From an archaeon (GTDB taxonomy: Archaea; Thermoproteota; Nitrososphaeria; Nitrososphaerales; Gagatemarchaeaceae), in contig JAKASK010000001.1 of NCBI GenBank assembly GCA_021819105.1, forward strand, positions 4,448-68,447: 64,000 nucleotides of DNA, given 5' to 3'. Both the position numbers and the translations under genes were made by a program. The notes under the pieces were generated by a model. It did no database searches, was not told the origin of the DNA, and was given only the letters and a program-made list of their open reading frames with translations. Positions 25,799 to 34,098 of the stretch are shown piece by piece; positions within the stretch are counted from its first letter, which is position 1; each line of letters begins with the position of its first letter.

Positions 25799-26773
25799 AT
25801 GCAGACACCAAACCACAGAGTCGAGTCGGCACGGCTCTACAGCGACCCCAACACCAGGGAGCTCCTGCGGAGGATGCTCACCGAGGACCTCCCCCTGGAG
25901 CCCACGGTGGGGCCGGACGGAAAGGTGCACTATTCCCTCGCCGAGACGGTTCTGGGTGCGGAGGCGGACGTGAAAGGCTGGATCGCCGAGATGGTCCAGC
26001 AGGACGTCCTGAAGAAGCGGGTGGCCAGGGAGTTCGTGATGTGCCCGGTGCACCTGAGGGCGGACCCGGTCATAATGGTCGAGTGCCTGAAGTGCAAGTC
26101 CAGGCTCTCGGTCAAGCGCTCGCTGGTGGAGCACACCTACTGCGGCTACATCGGCGACGACTCGCGCTTCGACAAAGGGGGGTCCCTGCAGTGCCCCAAC
26201 TGCGGCCGGCCCATCCGCGCCCCCAACGAGCTGAGGGTTTCGGGGGTGTGGTACGAGTGCCAGAACTGCCTCTCGAAGACGAGCTCGCCTAGGCTGGTGT
26301 TCGTTTGCAAGGAAGGAAACCACGAGTTTACGGTCCTGGACCTTGCCCTCGTCAACGTAGACAGCTACATGGTGAACGAGAGGGTGCTCGCGGAGCTGAG
26401 GAACACCCTGCTCCTGGACCCCCAGCTGGCAAAGATGATGGAGGAGCTGGGCTACGAGGTCGAGTCCCCGGCCCAGGTGCAGGGGCAGTCCGGTTCGAAG
26501 CACTCCCTGGACGTCTATGCCAAGAAGGACGGCCTCACCATCGCCCTCCAGGTGGCGGTGGACACCAAGCCGGTCGAACCCAGCGCGGTAATCTCGTTCT
26601 TCGCGAAGGCGTTCGACATAAAGCCGAACAAGTCGGTGCTGGTGACCATCCCGGCCGCCTCCGAGGAGGCGAAGAGGCTCGAGGCGGGGTACGGGGTGGC
26701 GGTGGTCGAGGACTTCGACGGGTCGGGGGTCGTCAGGAAGGTGAAGGACCTGCTGGAGGGCGGCGGCAGATGA
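25799..26773 (+). CDS. Zinc-ribbon protein with C-terminal nuclease-like fold, pilus locus 1
   Basis: A 324-residue soluble protein, likely winged-helix-like at the N-terminus (ELLRRMLTEDLPLEPTVG). The middle holds paired cysteine motifs: CPVH with ECLKCKSRL, CPNCGRPI, ECQNCLSKT and CKEGNHEF, so two or more zinc sites. The C-terminal domain (HSLDVYAKKDGLTIALQVAV, SFFAKAFDIKPNKSVLVTI) looks like a restriction-endonuclease-type alpha/beta fold, but the usual catalytic E-x-K reads QVAV. The zinc part recalls the thaumarchaeal TackOD1 output domain; that is a weak resemblance. It lies inside the pilus operon, stop overlapping the next start. Confidence 0.6.
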   Translation: MQTPNHRVESARLYSDPNTRELLRRMLTEDLPLEPTVGPDGKVHYSLAETVLGAEADVKGWIAEMVQQDVLKKRVAREFVMCPVHLRADPVIMVECLKCKSRLSVKRSLVEHTYCGYIGDDSRFDKGGSLQCPNCGRPIRAPNELRVSGVWYECQNCLSKTSSPRLVFVCKEGNHEFTVLDLALVNVDSYMVNERVLAELRNTLLLDPQLAKMMEELGYEVESPAQVQGQSGSKHSLDVYAKKDGLTIALQVAVDTKPVEPSAVISFFAKAFDIKPNKSVLVTIPAASEEAKRLEAGYGVAVVEDFDGSGVVRKVKDLLEGGGR

Positions 26774-27291
26774 AGGTGACGAGGAGGAGGGGGCTCTCCC
26801 CCATCATCGCTGAGCTCCTGCTCATCGCCATCACGGTGACCGTAGGGAGCACCTTCTTCTTCGTCGGGACCCAGTCGATAGGGGGGTACGCCAACGGGTT
26901 CTCCCTCCTCTTCGGCAAGAGCGGGAGCGCAGCCCAGGAGATCTACGTGGTCGAGTACGCCCAGTTCGCCGCAACCCCGACCGTCAACATCACCATCAGG
27001 AACGTGGGCTACGTCGAGGTGCAGCTCGCCTCGGTGAACTTCTTCAACCTCACCGATGTCGTATCGGGGCACCCGACCTCGGGGATCTACACCCTGACTA
27101 CCACCCCTGCGCTGACGGTGGTGAGGTCGACGGCGAGCCCCTACTGCTCGGTGGCAGGAGGGGCGGTGCTGATACCCATCCAGTCCTTCTGCACTGTGAG
27201 CGTCCCGTTCGACTGGTCTTCGGGGGCCACCTACAACCTGGTGCTAAGCACACAAAGGGGGAACAGCATAGTTGTCCAAGAGATTGCCTAG
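26770..27291 (+). CDS. Archaeal pilin-like protein
   Basis: A 173-residue class III signal protein: RRRGLSPIIAELLLIAITV near the N-terminus gives a short basic leader, likely cleavage after the Gly, then the hydrophobic assembly helix. The rest is a beta-rich head with NVT/NIT-type possible N-glycosylation sites. ATG overlaps the upstream stop (ATGA). Longer C-terminal head than the two pilins at 28860 and 29337, and it overlaps the next gene by 20 bases, so it may be a minor pilin. Confidence 0.85.
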   Translation: MKVTRRRGLSPIIAELLLIAITVTVGSTFFFVGTQSIGGYANGFSLLFGKSGSAAQEIYVVEYAQFAATPTVNITIRNVGYVEVQLASVNFFNLTDVVSGHPTSGIYTLTTTPALTVVRSTASPYCSVAGGAVLIPIQSFCTVSVPFDWSSGATYNLVLSTQRGNSIVVQEIA

Positions 27292-28807
27292 GCTCGCCAA
27301 GAGGAAGGGGCTCTCGGAGATGGTGGGGGCCCTGTTCATCCTGATCCTCCTGGTGGTGGCGTTTTCGTTCGCCCTGGTCATGTTCAACTCTTTCTCAGGG
27401 TATCAGAACGCCGTGAACACCAGGGCCCAGTACAATGCCCAGCTCCCAAGGGAGCAGTTGAGCTACAGCAGGGTGGTGTTCGGGGCCTCCACTTCATACA
27501 ATCCGAGCAACTCGGTCACGGGCAACTTCGGTTCCAACAGCCCCGGCAGCATCTACCCGGTCACCAACATGAACTTCACCAGCGACTCGAGCGGCTGGGT
27601 TTTCACCAGGAAGTACACGCTGGGCACCCCCCTGGGTCTGAGCGGGAACTTTGACCCCGTCAGCTCCGTCGGTTCAGACTCCGGCCCAGGAGCAATCTAC
27701 GTCGACCAGACCAACAATCAGGGACCTAGCACCAGGGTCCAAGGGATAGGCAACTGGACCACCCAGTTCACCCTCACGGCGGGTGAGGTGGCCGCCCTCA
27801 GCGGCGGCACGAGCTCGGCGGCGTTCTCCTTCGGGGACATCGTGACCATCAACTCCAAACCGATAAGCGGGTTTCCAACCGTGGCCGTGTACCTCCAAGA
27901 CGCGGTATCGCTCAAGACCGCCACTGTCTCGGCCCCGACCACTCCTTCTGCGACGGCATGGAACATGAACCACTGCTTCAACGGAGGGGCGTGCGGTTTC
28001 GCTTCGTTGGCTGCGCAGCAGTCGTTCTTCTCCGGCAGCTCAGGGACATACAATCTGATACTCGAGACCCAGACAGGGGTGGTGGGCCAATCGGGGGCGC
28101 CCTCCGAGCAGAAGGTGTACTTCGACGACGTGGGAATACAGCTGACGCTGGCGACCTACTTCCAGGCGACTCTCTGCCCCGTCTTCTCCATCACCCAGAA
28201 CCCGCTCTCCATCCAGGACCTCACCATGAGCGTCACCTCCTCTTACACCCAGCCGGTCACCCAGACCGTCTATCTCTGGGACTACGCCCAGGGGACGCTC
28301 ACCCAGGTCGACCTGGCCACCATAGGGAACGCGGCGACCACCCGATTTATCGACCTTGGTGGGCTCGTAGGGGGCGCAAGCGAGATCCAGAGGTTCATCC
28401 AGACCTCTTCTGCCTCCCTGACGATTGCAGGGTGCCCCAACAGCCCGATCTCCACGGCCGCCGGGTCGGTCGTCATGAAGATCTACGCGGTGGGGACCGC
28501 CAGCTTCACCGGGAGCCTGAGCGCCGACATCCTCACCGCATACTACACCGATACGAGCCAGTTCTCGATGCAGCTCACCAACAGCGGCACCGAAACGATC
28601 CACCTGGTGGGCTTTTGGGTCACGGGCTCGGCTGGGGCGACCCAGTTCGCCTCGACACTGGGCTCCCCCTTCAACTTCTCCGAGTGGGTCGCCCCCGGGG
28701 CGACGGTCTCCGTGACGGTCCCCTACTCGTGGACTTCCGGCCAGTACTCCCTCGAGCTCGTTTCAGCCCGGGGGAACATCTTTAGCGACAGCGTGACCGC
28801 GGCCTAA
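27272..28807 (+). CDS. Large pilin-like surface protein
   Basis: A 511-residue protein with a prepilin-like N-terminus (KRKGLSEMVGALFILILL, Gly as likely cleavage residue) followed by a long Ser/Thr/Asn-rich extracellular region full of beta-strand-like segments and repeated NxS/T sequons. This size suggests a tip adhesin or minor pilin presented by the pilus. The start is TTG at 27272, overlapping the upstream pilin. No adhesin family can be named. Confidence 0.75.
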   Translation: MSKRLPRLAKRKGLSEMVGALFILILLVVAFSFALVMFNSFSGYQNAVNTRAQYNAQLPREQLSYSRVVFGASTSYNPSNSVTGNFGSNSPGSIYPVTNMNFTSDSSGWVFTRKYTLGTPLGLSGNFDPVSSVGSDSGPGAIYVDQTNNQGPSTRVQGIGNWTTQFTLTAGEVAALSGGTSSAAFSFGDIVTINSKPISGFPTVAVYLQDAVSLKTATVSAPTTPSATAWNMNHCFNGGACGFASLAAQQSFFSGSSGTYNLILETQTGVVGQSGAPSEQKVYFDDVGIQLTLATYFQATLCPVFSITQNPLSIQDLTMSVTSSYTQPVTQTVYLWDYAQGTLTQVDLATIGNAATTRFIDLGGLVGGASEIQRFIQTSSASLTIAGCPNSPISTAAGSVVMKIYAVGTASFTGSLSADILTAYYTDTSQFSMQLTNSGTETIHLVGFWVTGSAGATQFASTLGSPFNFSEWVAPGATVSVTVPYSWTSGQYSLELVSARGNIFSDSVTAA

Positions 28808-28828
28808 GAGGAGAACTTCTTCACCGGG

Positions 28829-28837
28829 CTTATAATC
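28829..28837 (+). promoter_or_regulatory. TATA box of the small pilin pair
   Basis: CTTATAATC, centred about 27 bases before the ATG at 28860. A separate promoter here would let the two small, presumably major, pilins be made in excess over the upstream assembly genes. Confidence 0.6.
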
Positions 28838-28859
28838 ACCAGGGAGGGAATCCAAGCCA

Positions 28860-29333
28860 ATGAAAATCGCGCAGAGGAAAGCGGTGTCGCCCATCATAGC
28901 GACGCTGCTGCTCATCGCCATCACCGTGGCCGCGGGGATCATCGTCTACGTCTTCGTGGGGAGCCTTTCAGGGAGCCTGACGAAGTCCGGCGGGAACCAG
29001 GTCACGGAGCAGGTCAGCCTCGACGCATACAACTACCAGGCACCGCCAACACTCACGATGTACTTCAGGAACACCGGCACAGGCCTGGTGAACGTCACCA
29101 GCGTCTTCTTCGACGGGACCCCGGTCACCCCGACGTCGAACCTTTTCGCTGCTGGGACATGCCACATCTCCACGAACGGCGGCCATGCGGTCGCCGCGTC
29201 CTGCACTCCAGGAGAGACCTTCATACTCAACCTCAGCCAAGCCTCCACGACCGGCGCATCCAACGCCGTCAAGCTGGTCACGGTCGACGGTGGCACATTC
29301 ACCTACAACGTCATAGCGGGCCAGTCGGGTTAG
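28860..29333 (+). CDS. Archaeal major-type pilin
   Basis: A 157-residue pilin. The signal is KAVSPIIATLLLIAITVAAG, with likely cleavage before VSP. The head contains MYFRNTGTGLVNVTSVFFDG and ends VDGGTFTYNVIAGQSG. It is closely related to the next gene, 3 bases downstream, with matching ends (GTFTYNV/GQFTYNV). It has its own TATA box. Confidence 0.88.
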   Translation: MKIAQRKAVSPIIATLLLIAITVAAGIIVYVFVGSLSGSLTKSGGNQVTEQVSLDAYNYQAPPTLTMYFRNTGTGLVNVTSVFFDGTPVTPTSNLFAAGTCHISTNGGHAVAASCTPGETFILNLSQASTTGASNAVKLVTVDGGTFTYNVIAGQSG

Positions 29334-29336
29334 AAG

Positions 29337-29804
29337 ATGAGACTCAACAACAGGCGGGCGGTAAGCCCGATTATCGCCACGCTCCTTCTTATCGCCATCG
29401 CAGTTGCCTCAGGAGTCTTAGTGTACGTCTTCACAGGGAGCCTCGCCGGAAGTCTGACGAAGTCGGGCGGGTCCCAGGTCACCGACCAGGTGAGCATGGT
29501 CGCCTACTCCTTTGCGCTGAGTCCCTCGGAGAACCTTACCGTCTACCTGCAGAACACCGGTACGGGGACTGTGACGCTTGCGAGCTTCTACTTCAACGGA
29601 GCCCCCGTGGTTCCTTCTGGGGGAGGCGCGACGGCGTGCTCGAAGCTTGCGACCCCCGACCAGATGGCCCCCGGGGCGACATGTCGGATAGTGCTGGCCG
29701 CGCTCTCCCCCGTGCCTGGGGCAGGGACTTCGAACGCGATCCGCATCGTGTCGACTGATGGCGGGCAGTTCACCTACAACGTCGTCGCTGGGCAGACAGG
29801 CTAG
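29337..29804 (+). CDS. Archaeal major-type pilin, tandem paralogue
   Basis: A 155-residue pilin. The signal is RAVSPIIATLLLIAIAVASG, with the same LTKSGGSQVTDQVSMVAY junction as the upstream paralogue (LTKSGGNQVTEQVSLDAY). The head has VYLQNTGTGTVTLASFYFNG. A tandem duplication; the two may copolymerise. Only 3 bases separate the genes. Confidence 0.88.
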   Translation: MRLNNRRAVSPIIATLLLIAIAVASGVLVYVFTGSLAGSLTKSGGSQVTDQVSMVAYSFALSPSENLTVYLQNTGTGTVTLASFYFNGAPVVPSGGGATACSKLATPDQMAPGATCRIVLAALSPVPGAGTSNAIRIVSTDGGQFTYNVVAGQTG

Positions 29805-29893
29805 AACGCGCCCCCGCGGCCCCGGGCAGCGGCGGCTGGCGGTCGTCCAGGGCCCGAAAAACGCATGATATTGTCGCCGCGAAAAGCACAGCG

Positions 29894-29902
29894 CCTATAT
29901 AG
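29894..29902 (+). promoter_or_regulatory. TATA box of the KaiC-like pseudo-ATPase gene
   Basis: CCTATATAG, about 34 bases before the TTG at 29932, giving a very short leader. Confidence 0.55.
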
Positions 29903-29931
29903 GAGACATAAAGGCGCATTGTCCATATCCT

Positions 29932-30705
29932 TTGGCCTACGAAGGCCAGCGCGCAGATACTGAACAGTCTGCTCCTGGAATCAAGCTGACAACCCTCGGT
30001 CTGGTCGGTCTGGACTACGTGCTCGGAGGGGGGCTCCCCGAGAAGTCGGTCTACCTGCTCATGGGCGGGTCGGGGACCCACTACGTGACCTTCGCCAACC
30101 AGGCGGTGTACAACCACCTGTCCAAGGGGGGGAAGGCGGTGTACTACAATCCAGAGACCCCGCTCAACGACACCATCGAGGACATGGCCCTCTACCACTG
30201 GAACATCAGGGGGTACCTGGACGACAGGTCGCTCGTCTACTCGAGGCCCATGCCGCCGCAGCTGCAGACCCTGTCAGACCTCATGCAAGACAACCCGATG
30301 GAAGAAGTGATCAAGCTCGGTTCGTCTTTTGGGGGCCTCACCAAGGACTTCGTCGAGAAGCTGAAGGAGGGCCGTTGGAGCGTGTTCAACCCGAGCTATC
30401 TCATGAGCGTCTATCCGCAGCAGGAGGTGACGGACCTGATAATGTTCTGGGTGGGCGCAGTCCACAAGTACGGAGGCGTCCACTTCCTCACCCTCCCCGA
30501 CGGGGTCCACGACGAGAAGCACGTGAACTTCGTCAAGAGTCTGGTGGACGGGGTACTGACGTTCAAGTTCGCCCAGGGGTTCGGCCAGGCCGAAGGGGAA
30601 GTGGAGATTCAGAAGCTGCGCCGCGTGATACCAAAATCAAAGTCGTTCAGACACACGGTCCAGGCCGACGGCATAGCCATCGAGACCACCGCAAGGATAG
30701 GCTAG
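29932..30705 (+). CDS. KaiC/ArlH-like protein with degenerate P-loop
   Basis: A 257-residue RecA-superfamily protein related to KaiC and to ArlH (FlaH), the archaellum motor regulator. It opens GLVGLDYVLGGGLPEKSVYL as those proteins do, but the Walker A reads GGSGTHYVTFA (residues 45-55): the G-K-S/T positions are His50, Tyr51 and Val52. The Walker B strand is also atypical (VHFLTLPDG). It probably cannot hydrolyse ATP and may act as a regulator or scaffold of the pilus motor. It has its own TATA box and closes pilus locus 1. The TTG start is at 29932. Confidence 0.75.
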   Translation: MAYEGQRADTEQSAPGIKLTTLGLVGLDYVLGGGLPEKSVYLLMGGSGTHYVTFANQAVYNHLSKGGKAVYYNPETPLNDTIEDMALYHWNIRGYLDDRSLVYSRPMPPQLQTLSDLMQDNPMEEVIKLGSSFGGLTKDFVEKLKEGRWSVFNPSYLMSVYPQQEVTDLIMFWVGAVHKYGGVHFLTLPDGVHDEKHVNFVKSLVDGVLTFKFAQGFGQAEGEVEIQKLRRVIPKSKSFRHTVQADGIAIETTARIG

Positions 30706-31892
30706 GTCCCGGGTTCTTCGGCTACTGCGTAATCGTCTTCCTTGGTCCCCCGGCGTTTCTTCAAAGTGTGCCTCACCAAGATGAACCCGACGGCCACCAC
30801 CACTACCACCACTATGACCGGAAGATACGTCGTCACCAACTGAAGCCCGGGTATGGCGGAAGTGGGCGCCTGGGTGGAGGTGGTCGGAGGGGCGGTGACT
30901 ATGAGTACCCCGGCCGAAGACACCGAGCCGATCACCGGAGAGGATGCGGTCACGTTGACGGTGGCGGGACCCTGGCCTCCAGAAGCGTAGACCGTCGTGA
31001 AGACCCCGTCGGCGCCGGTGGCCCCGAAAGGCGGGGCGAGGGTGCCGAGAGACGCTGACATCAAGACGTTGGCTCCCTGGACCGGCATCCCGAGGACCTG
31101 GACTGCGACCTGGACCGAAGCAGACGCTCCGTTGACTATGGTCTGGGGAGAGAATGATACTGCGACGGAGGGCCTCGAAGCCAGGACGCTGAGCTGTGCT
31201 GACCCTGTCCCCAGCTGGGGGGAGAGAGCCGTGAGGGTGGCCGTCCCCCAGGTCGCCGGGCTCAGCACCCCGTAGACGAGGTCCGCCCCCGCAGGGATGT
31301 TCGCGGACAGCGTCCCCGGAAGCATTGTAGTGTTTGACGAGGTGATCACCAGGCTGGTGTCCTGGGCTGCCAGGGCGGGCTGGCCCGCCGAGTTCTTGAG
31401 CTGGACGGCGTACAGGTCGTCGGGACCGAGGAGAGACTGCACGACGCTGCGCGGAGAGAGGAGGAGGGTCAAGGACGCCGGCGACCCGCTAGGATGGACT
31501 GTTGCCGCCTGGACAGACGCGGAGGCGAGGCCCTGAGAGGTGGCCCCAAGGGTGACGGAACCTGTCTTGGTGGAAGTTGCCACGTCGACCTGGAGGTAAG
31601 AATGGCCCGCAGGGAGGGTCACGGTCTCCGGGACCGAGGCCACCGTGGAGTTGGTGGTGGAGAGGTAGACGAGGACGTCCGTCAGGGAAAGCGTCGGCTG
31701 CCCACGGGCGTCGAGGAGCGATATCACGAGCGCCGGGTATGAGCGCCCGTCGGCAGGGACCTGGGAGGGGAGCATCGAAAGCTGCAGCGAGTTTGGCTCG
31801 TGCGAGACCGTCGTCTGGGCGACGCCCGCAAGGGGGACGAGGGCAGTCCCGAGCAGCAGGAATGCCAGAAGCCCGAGCCGGAGCGCATTCAT
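30702..31892 (-). CDS. Ig-like surface protein with C-terminal membrane anchor, pilus locus 1
   Basis: A 396-residue exported protein: signal peptide (LGLLAFLLLGTALVPLAG), about three Ig-like (Big-type) domains with repeated turns such as VPADGRSYPALVISLLDARG and GTATLTAL, a Thr/Ser/Pro-rich stretch, one transmembrane helix (VIVVVVVVAVGFILV) and a short charged cytoplasmic tail. It overlaps the KaiC-like gene by 4 bases, convergently. A larger paralogue sits at 50981, next to pilus locus 2, so it is probably a partner or envelope component of the pilus. Confidence 0.8.
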   Translation of the reverse strand: MNALRLGLLAFLLLGTALVPLAGVAQTTVSHEPNSLQLSMLPSQVPADGRSYPALVISLLDARGQPTLSLTDVLVYLSTTNSTVASVPETVTLPAGHSYLQVDVATSTKTGSVTLGATSQGLASASVQAATVHPSGSPASLTLLLSPRSVVQSLLGPDDLYAVQLKNSAGQPALAAQDTSLVITSSNTTMLPGTLSANIPAGADLVYGVLSPATWGTATLTALSPQLGTGSAQLSVLASRPSVAVSFSPQTIVNGASASVQVAVQVLGMPVQGANVLMSASLGTLAPPFGATGADGVFTTVYASGGQGPATVNVTASSPVIGSVSSAGVLIVTAPPTTSTQAPTSAIPGLQLVTTYLPVIVVVVVVAVGFILVRHTLKKRRGTKEDDYAVAEEPGT

Positions 31893-32010
31893 CTGCCGAA
31901 GTGCGCTTCACGGCTTATAAGAACGGTAAGATGTCCTCGCCGGTGTTACTTGGCACCGTCACGCGCGAAGGAGTCGGATTGAACATGCGACCCGCCGGTT
32001 CGCGCCACAA

Positions 32011-33042
32011 TTGAGCGCCCCTCTCCTCGCCGCCTTCGACCCGGGCATCTATGTTTCGCTCGCCTTCCTCTTCGGGATAGCGGCCCAGTTCAGGGCGATG
32101 GACGGCTATTCTTTCCTGCGCCGGCTCCTGGCTTCTCTCGAGGGGAGGCTGGGGGCGCTGTACGCGGTGGCCCTGCTCACCTTCGCCTTCTCCCCGTTCA
32201 TCCTGAACGACGTCCTGATATTGATCCTGACCCCGCCCCTGATCAAGTACGCGAGGCAGCGGGGGGTCGACCCTGCCCCCTTGGTCGTCGCCGAGGTCAC
32301 GCTCACCAACATCGCGAGCTCGCTCACCCCCATCGGCAACCCCCAGAACATCCTCCTGTGGACGGCCTCGGGGGTCGGGTTCGAGAGCTTCGTCCTCGGG
32401 ACCTGGCCCTATGTGGTGGCGTCGGCGGCACTGGCCGCGGTCGCGCTCTACCCGTTCTCCAGGGAGACAAGGAAGGATGAGGATATCGGAGCGGGGCCAA
32501 TCGGGCCCCTTGGGGCCGGATGGTACCTGGCTCTCGTCACCGCTTCTGTCCTAGTCTTCGACTACGCCGGCCTCCCCTCGTATCTGGGGCTGGGGCTCGG
32601 GTTCGCCCTCGGCTTCGCGTTCACCAGGAACGACCTCCGGGGGGTTGGGCGCGAGTTCGACCTCAGGAGCCTCCTGATCCTCTGCATGTTCGTGGCGGCA
32701 GTGACCGCGGCGTCCTTCTTCATCACAGGGATAGCCGCCCCCTACGTCGCACCGGCGGCGGAGGGCGCGCAGCCATACTCTGGACTGTTCATGGCGGTCG
32801 TCTCCAACGTCATAAGCAACGTCCCGGCGACCCAGCTCCTGATCAGGGTGTCCGGGGTGGCTGCAGCTGTCGCCCCGAAGATCGCGGTAGAAGCCGGGCT
32901 GGCAGGGAACCTCGGCCCCGTGGCGTCCTTCGCAAACCTCCTGGCGCTGCAGATGGCGGCGAGGTCTGGGGTGAAGCTGCGCAAGATAATCATCCTGCAG
33001 ACGCTGGTGGGCATCGTCGCGTTCATCCCAGCCCTGCTTTGA
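32011..33042 (+). CDS. ArsB/CitMHS-like anion transporter
   Basis: A 343-residue polytopic protein of the ion transporter superfamily (arsenite, citrate or Na+/H+ NhaD type). About nine helices are visible and the signature NIASSLTPIGNPQNILLW contains the family's conserved substrate-site hairpin; a second copy, SNVISNVPATQLLI, forms the inverted repeat half. No ars regulator or ATPase is adjacent, so arsenite specificity is unproven. The start is TTG at 32011. Confidence 0.8.
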   Translation: MSAPLLAAFDPGIYVSLAFLFGIAAQFRAMDGYSFLRRLLASLEGRLGALYAVALLTFAFSPFILNDVLILILTPPLIKYARQRGVDPAPLVVAEVTLTNIASSLTPIGNPQNILLWTASGVGFESFVLGTWPYVVASAALAAVALYPFSRETRKDEDIGAGPIGPLGAGWYLALVTASVLVFDYAGLPSYLGLGLGFALGFAFTRNDLRGVGREFDLRSLLILCMFVAAVTAASFFITGIAAPYVAPAAEGAQPYSGLFMAVVSNVISNVPATQLLIRVSGVAAAVAPKIAVEAGLAGNLGPVASFANLLALQMAARSGVKLRKIIILQTLVGIVAFIPALL

Positions 33043-33410
33043 TAGCCGGGGCCGCTCGGGCTCTGCTGTGAGGACGCATTCGCCTCCTCCGGCCATTCGG
33101 GGCACGTTTTGAGATGGATTCTGGCTCCATATCCCATGTCCCTTCAGCTCAAATAGGTCCAGTTAGAAAACCCATGGCGTGAGAAAGCTCCAGTCCATGC
33201 GAACTCAAAGTCCAGGCATGAGAGAAGGGAGCGCAGGAGAGTTTGGCTTCCTTGGTCGTGGATCCTTTGCTGGGACCACGGGGACCCCGTCCAATCTTGC
33301 AAATATTGCAACACCCGTATCATGGCTCCAGAATCTGGGCCCGAATCTTCACTTCATGTGTCTGTATTCTGTGGACGGACACACCGAGATAACGCCTGCC
33401 AGGTTAGCTG
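33043..33410. other. Intergenic stretch with no supportable gene
   Basis: This 368-base region is less GC-rich than its neighbours. The only frame open here (33179-33430) has no protein-like composition. A short motif, CCAGTTAGAAAACCCAT at 33159-33175, recurs as CCAATTAGAAAACACAT at 33892-33908 upstream of the small membrane protein gene. Its role is unclear; I see no hairpin or RNA gene. Confidence 0.35.
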
Positions 33411-33791
33411 GTGGATACCAAGTTGGCTAGTTTCGGACTATACGGCGAACAGCGGGCGACTGCTGAATTTCAAAGCCAGTCCCCGATAACCGAGGCGAAG
33501 AAGAAGGTCCTCGCCCGAAGGTCTCAGCTGGAGATCAGGATGGACATGCTGAAGGTGATCAAGGAGGGAGCGGAGAAGCCGACGCAGATAATGTACAAGG
33601 CGAACCTCTCCTGGGTGGCGCTCCAGACGCACCTGACTCAGATGATCGAGCGCGGCCTGCTGAAGTGGATAAGCGAAGGGACAAGGAAGCGCTACGAGCT
33701 GACCCTGAAGGGGTCGAGCGTCATGTACGCCTACCAGAAGATCCTGGAAGAAGTGGGCGAGGAAGAGGGCGTAGAGTTCTCAGCTTTCTGA
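33411..33791 (+). CDS. Winged-helix DNA-binding protein
   Basis: A 126-residue protein whose last 85 residues form a winged helix of the archaeal ArnR1/Sso10a-like kind: RRSQLEIRMDMLKVIKEGAE, then NLSWVALQTHLTQMIERGLL (recognition helix) and the wing RKRYELTLKGSSVMYA. The start GTG at 33411 is uncertain; a later start is possible since the first 35 residues are less structured. Probably a transcription regulator. A palindrome at 33929-33944 beside the next TATA box could be its site. Confidence 0.75.
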   Translation: MDTKLASFGLYGEQRATAEFQSQSPITEAKKKVLARRSQLEIRMDMLKVIKEGAEKPTQIMYKANLSWVALQTHLTQMIERGLLKWISEGTRKRYELTLKGSSVMYAYQKILEEVGEEEGVEFSAF

Positions 33792-33928
33792 GCTGGGCCG
33801 CCTCTGACCACTGACCTAGAGTCTACGGCAACCACAGGGGACCGGGGGTCCGAACGGACTAATCATGCCTTCCCCCGACTTTGGGGGCAGGCCAATTAGA
33901 AAACACATAGTTAAGGTTGTATTATTGC

Positions 33929-33944
33929 CGCGAGATTACTCGCG
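33929..33944. promoter_or_regulatory. Palindromic candidate operator
   Basis: CGCGAG-ATTA-CTCGCG is a perfect palindrome with 6-base arms, directly abutting the TATA box of the small membrane protein gene (33944-33952). It occupies the BRE position, where a bound dimer would block TFB, so repression is likely. The adjacent winged-helix protein is a candidate binder. Confidence 0.5.
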
Positions 33945-33952
33945 CTTAAATC
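33944..33952 (+). promoter_or_regulatory. TATA box of the small membrane protein gene
   Basis: GCTTAAATC, centred about 28 bases upstream of the ATG at 33976. Confidence 0.55.
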
Positions 33953-33975
33953 TCCGGATGAGGTATAGGCTGCCC

Positions 33976-34098
33976 ATGACTCTCGACGAGAAAGTCCGCT
34001 TCGGAATGTTGGCACTGACCGGCGCGAGCATTGTTTTTGCCTCGCTCGGTCTGCACCTCGGGCCGCTGGAAATCATAGGTGGATCAGGGCCTTCTTAG
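33976..34098 (+). CDS. 40-residue single-helix membrane protein
   Basis: MTLDEKVRFGMLALTGASIV starts a 40-residue protein with one membrane helix (residues about 9-28) and a short LEIIGGSGPS tail. A longer in-frame start exists at 33865, but the TATA box at 33944-33952 sits inside that extension and gives a leaderless transcript beginning at this ATG. It overlaps the convergent gene at 34095 by 4 bases. Function unknown. Confidence 0.5.
   Translation: MTLDEKVRFGMLALTGASIVFASLGLHLGPLEIIGGSGPS

Noticed and set aside
33179-33430. 83-codon frame before the winged-helix gene
   Set aside because: No protein-like composition or motif, and it overlaps the start of the winged-helix gene.
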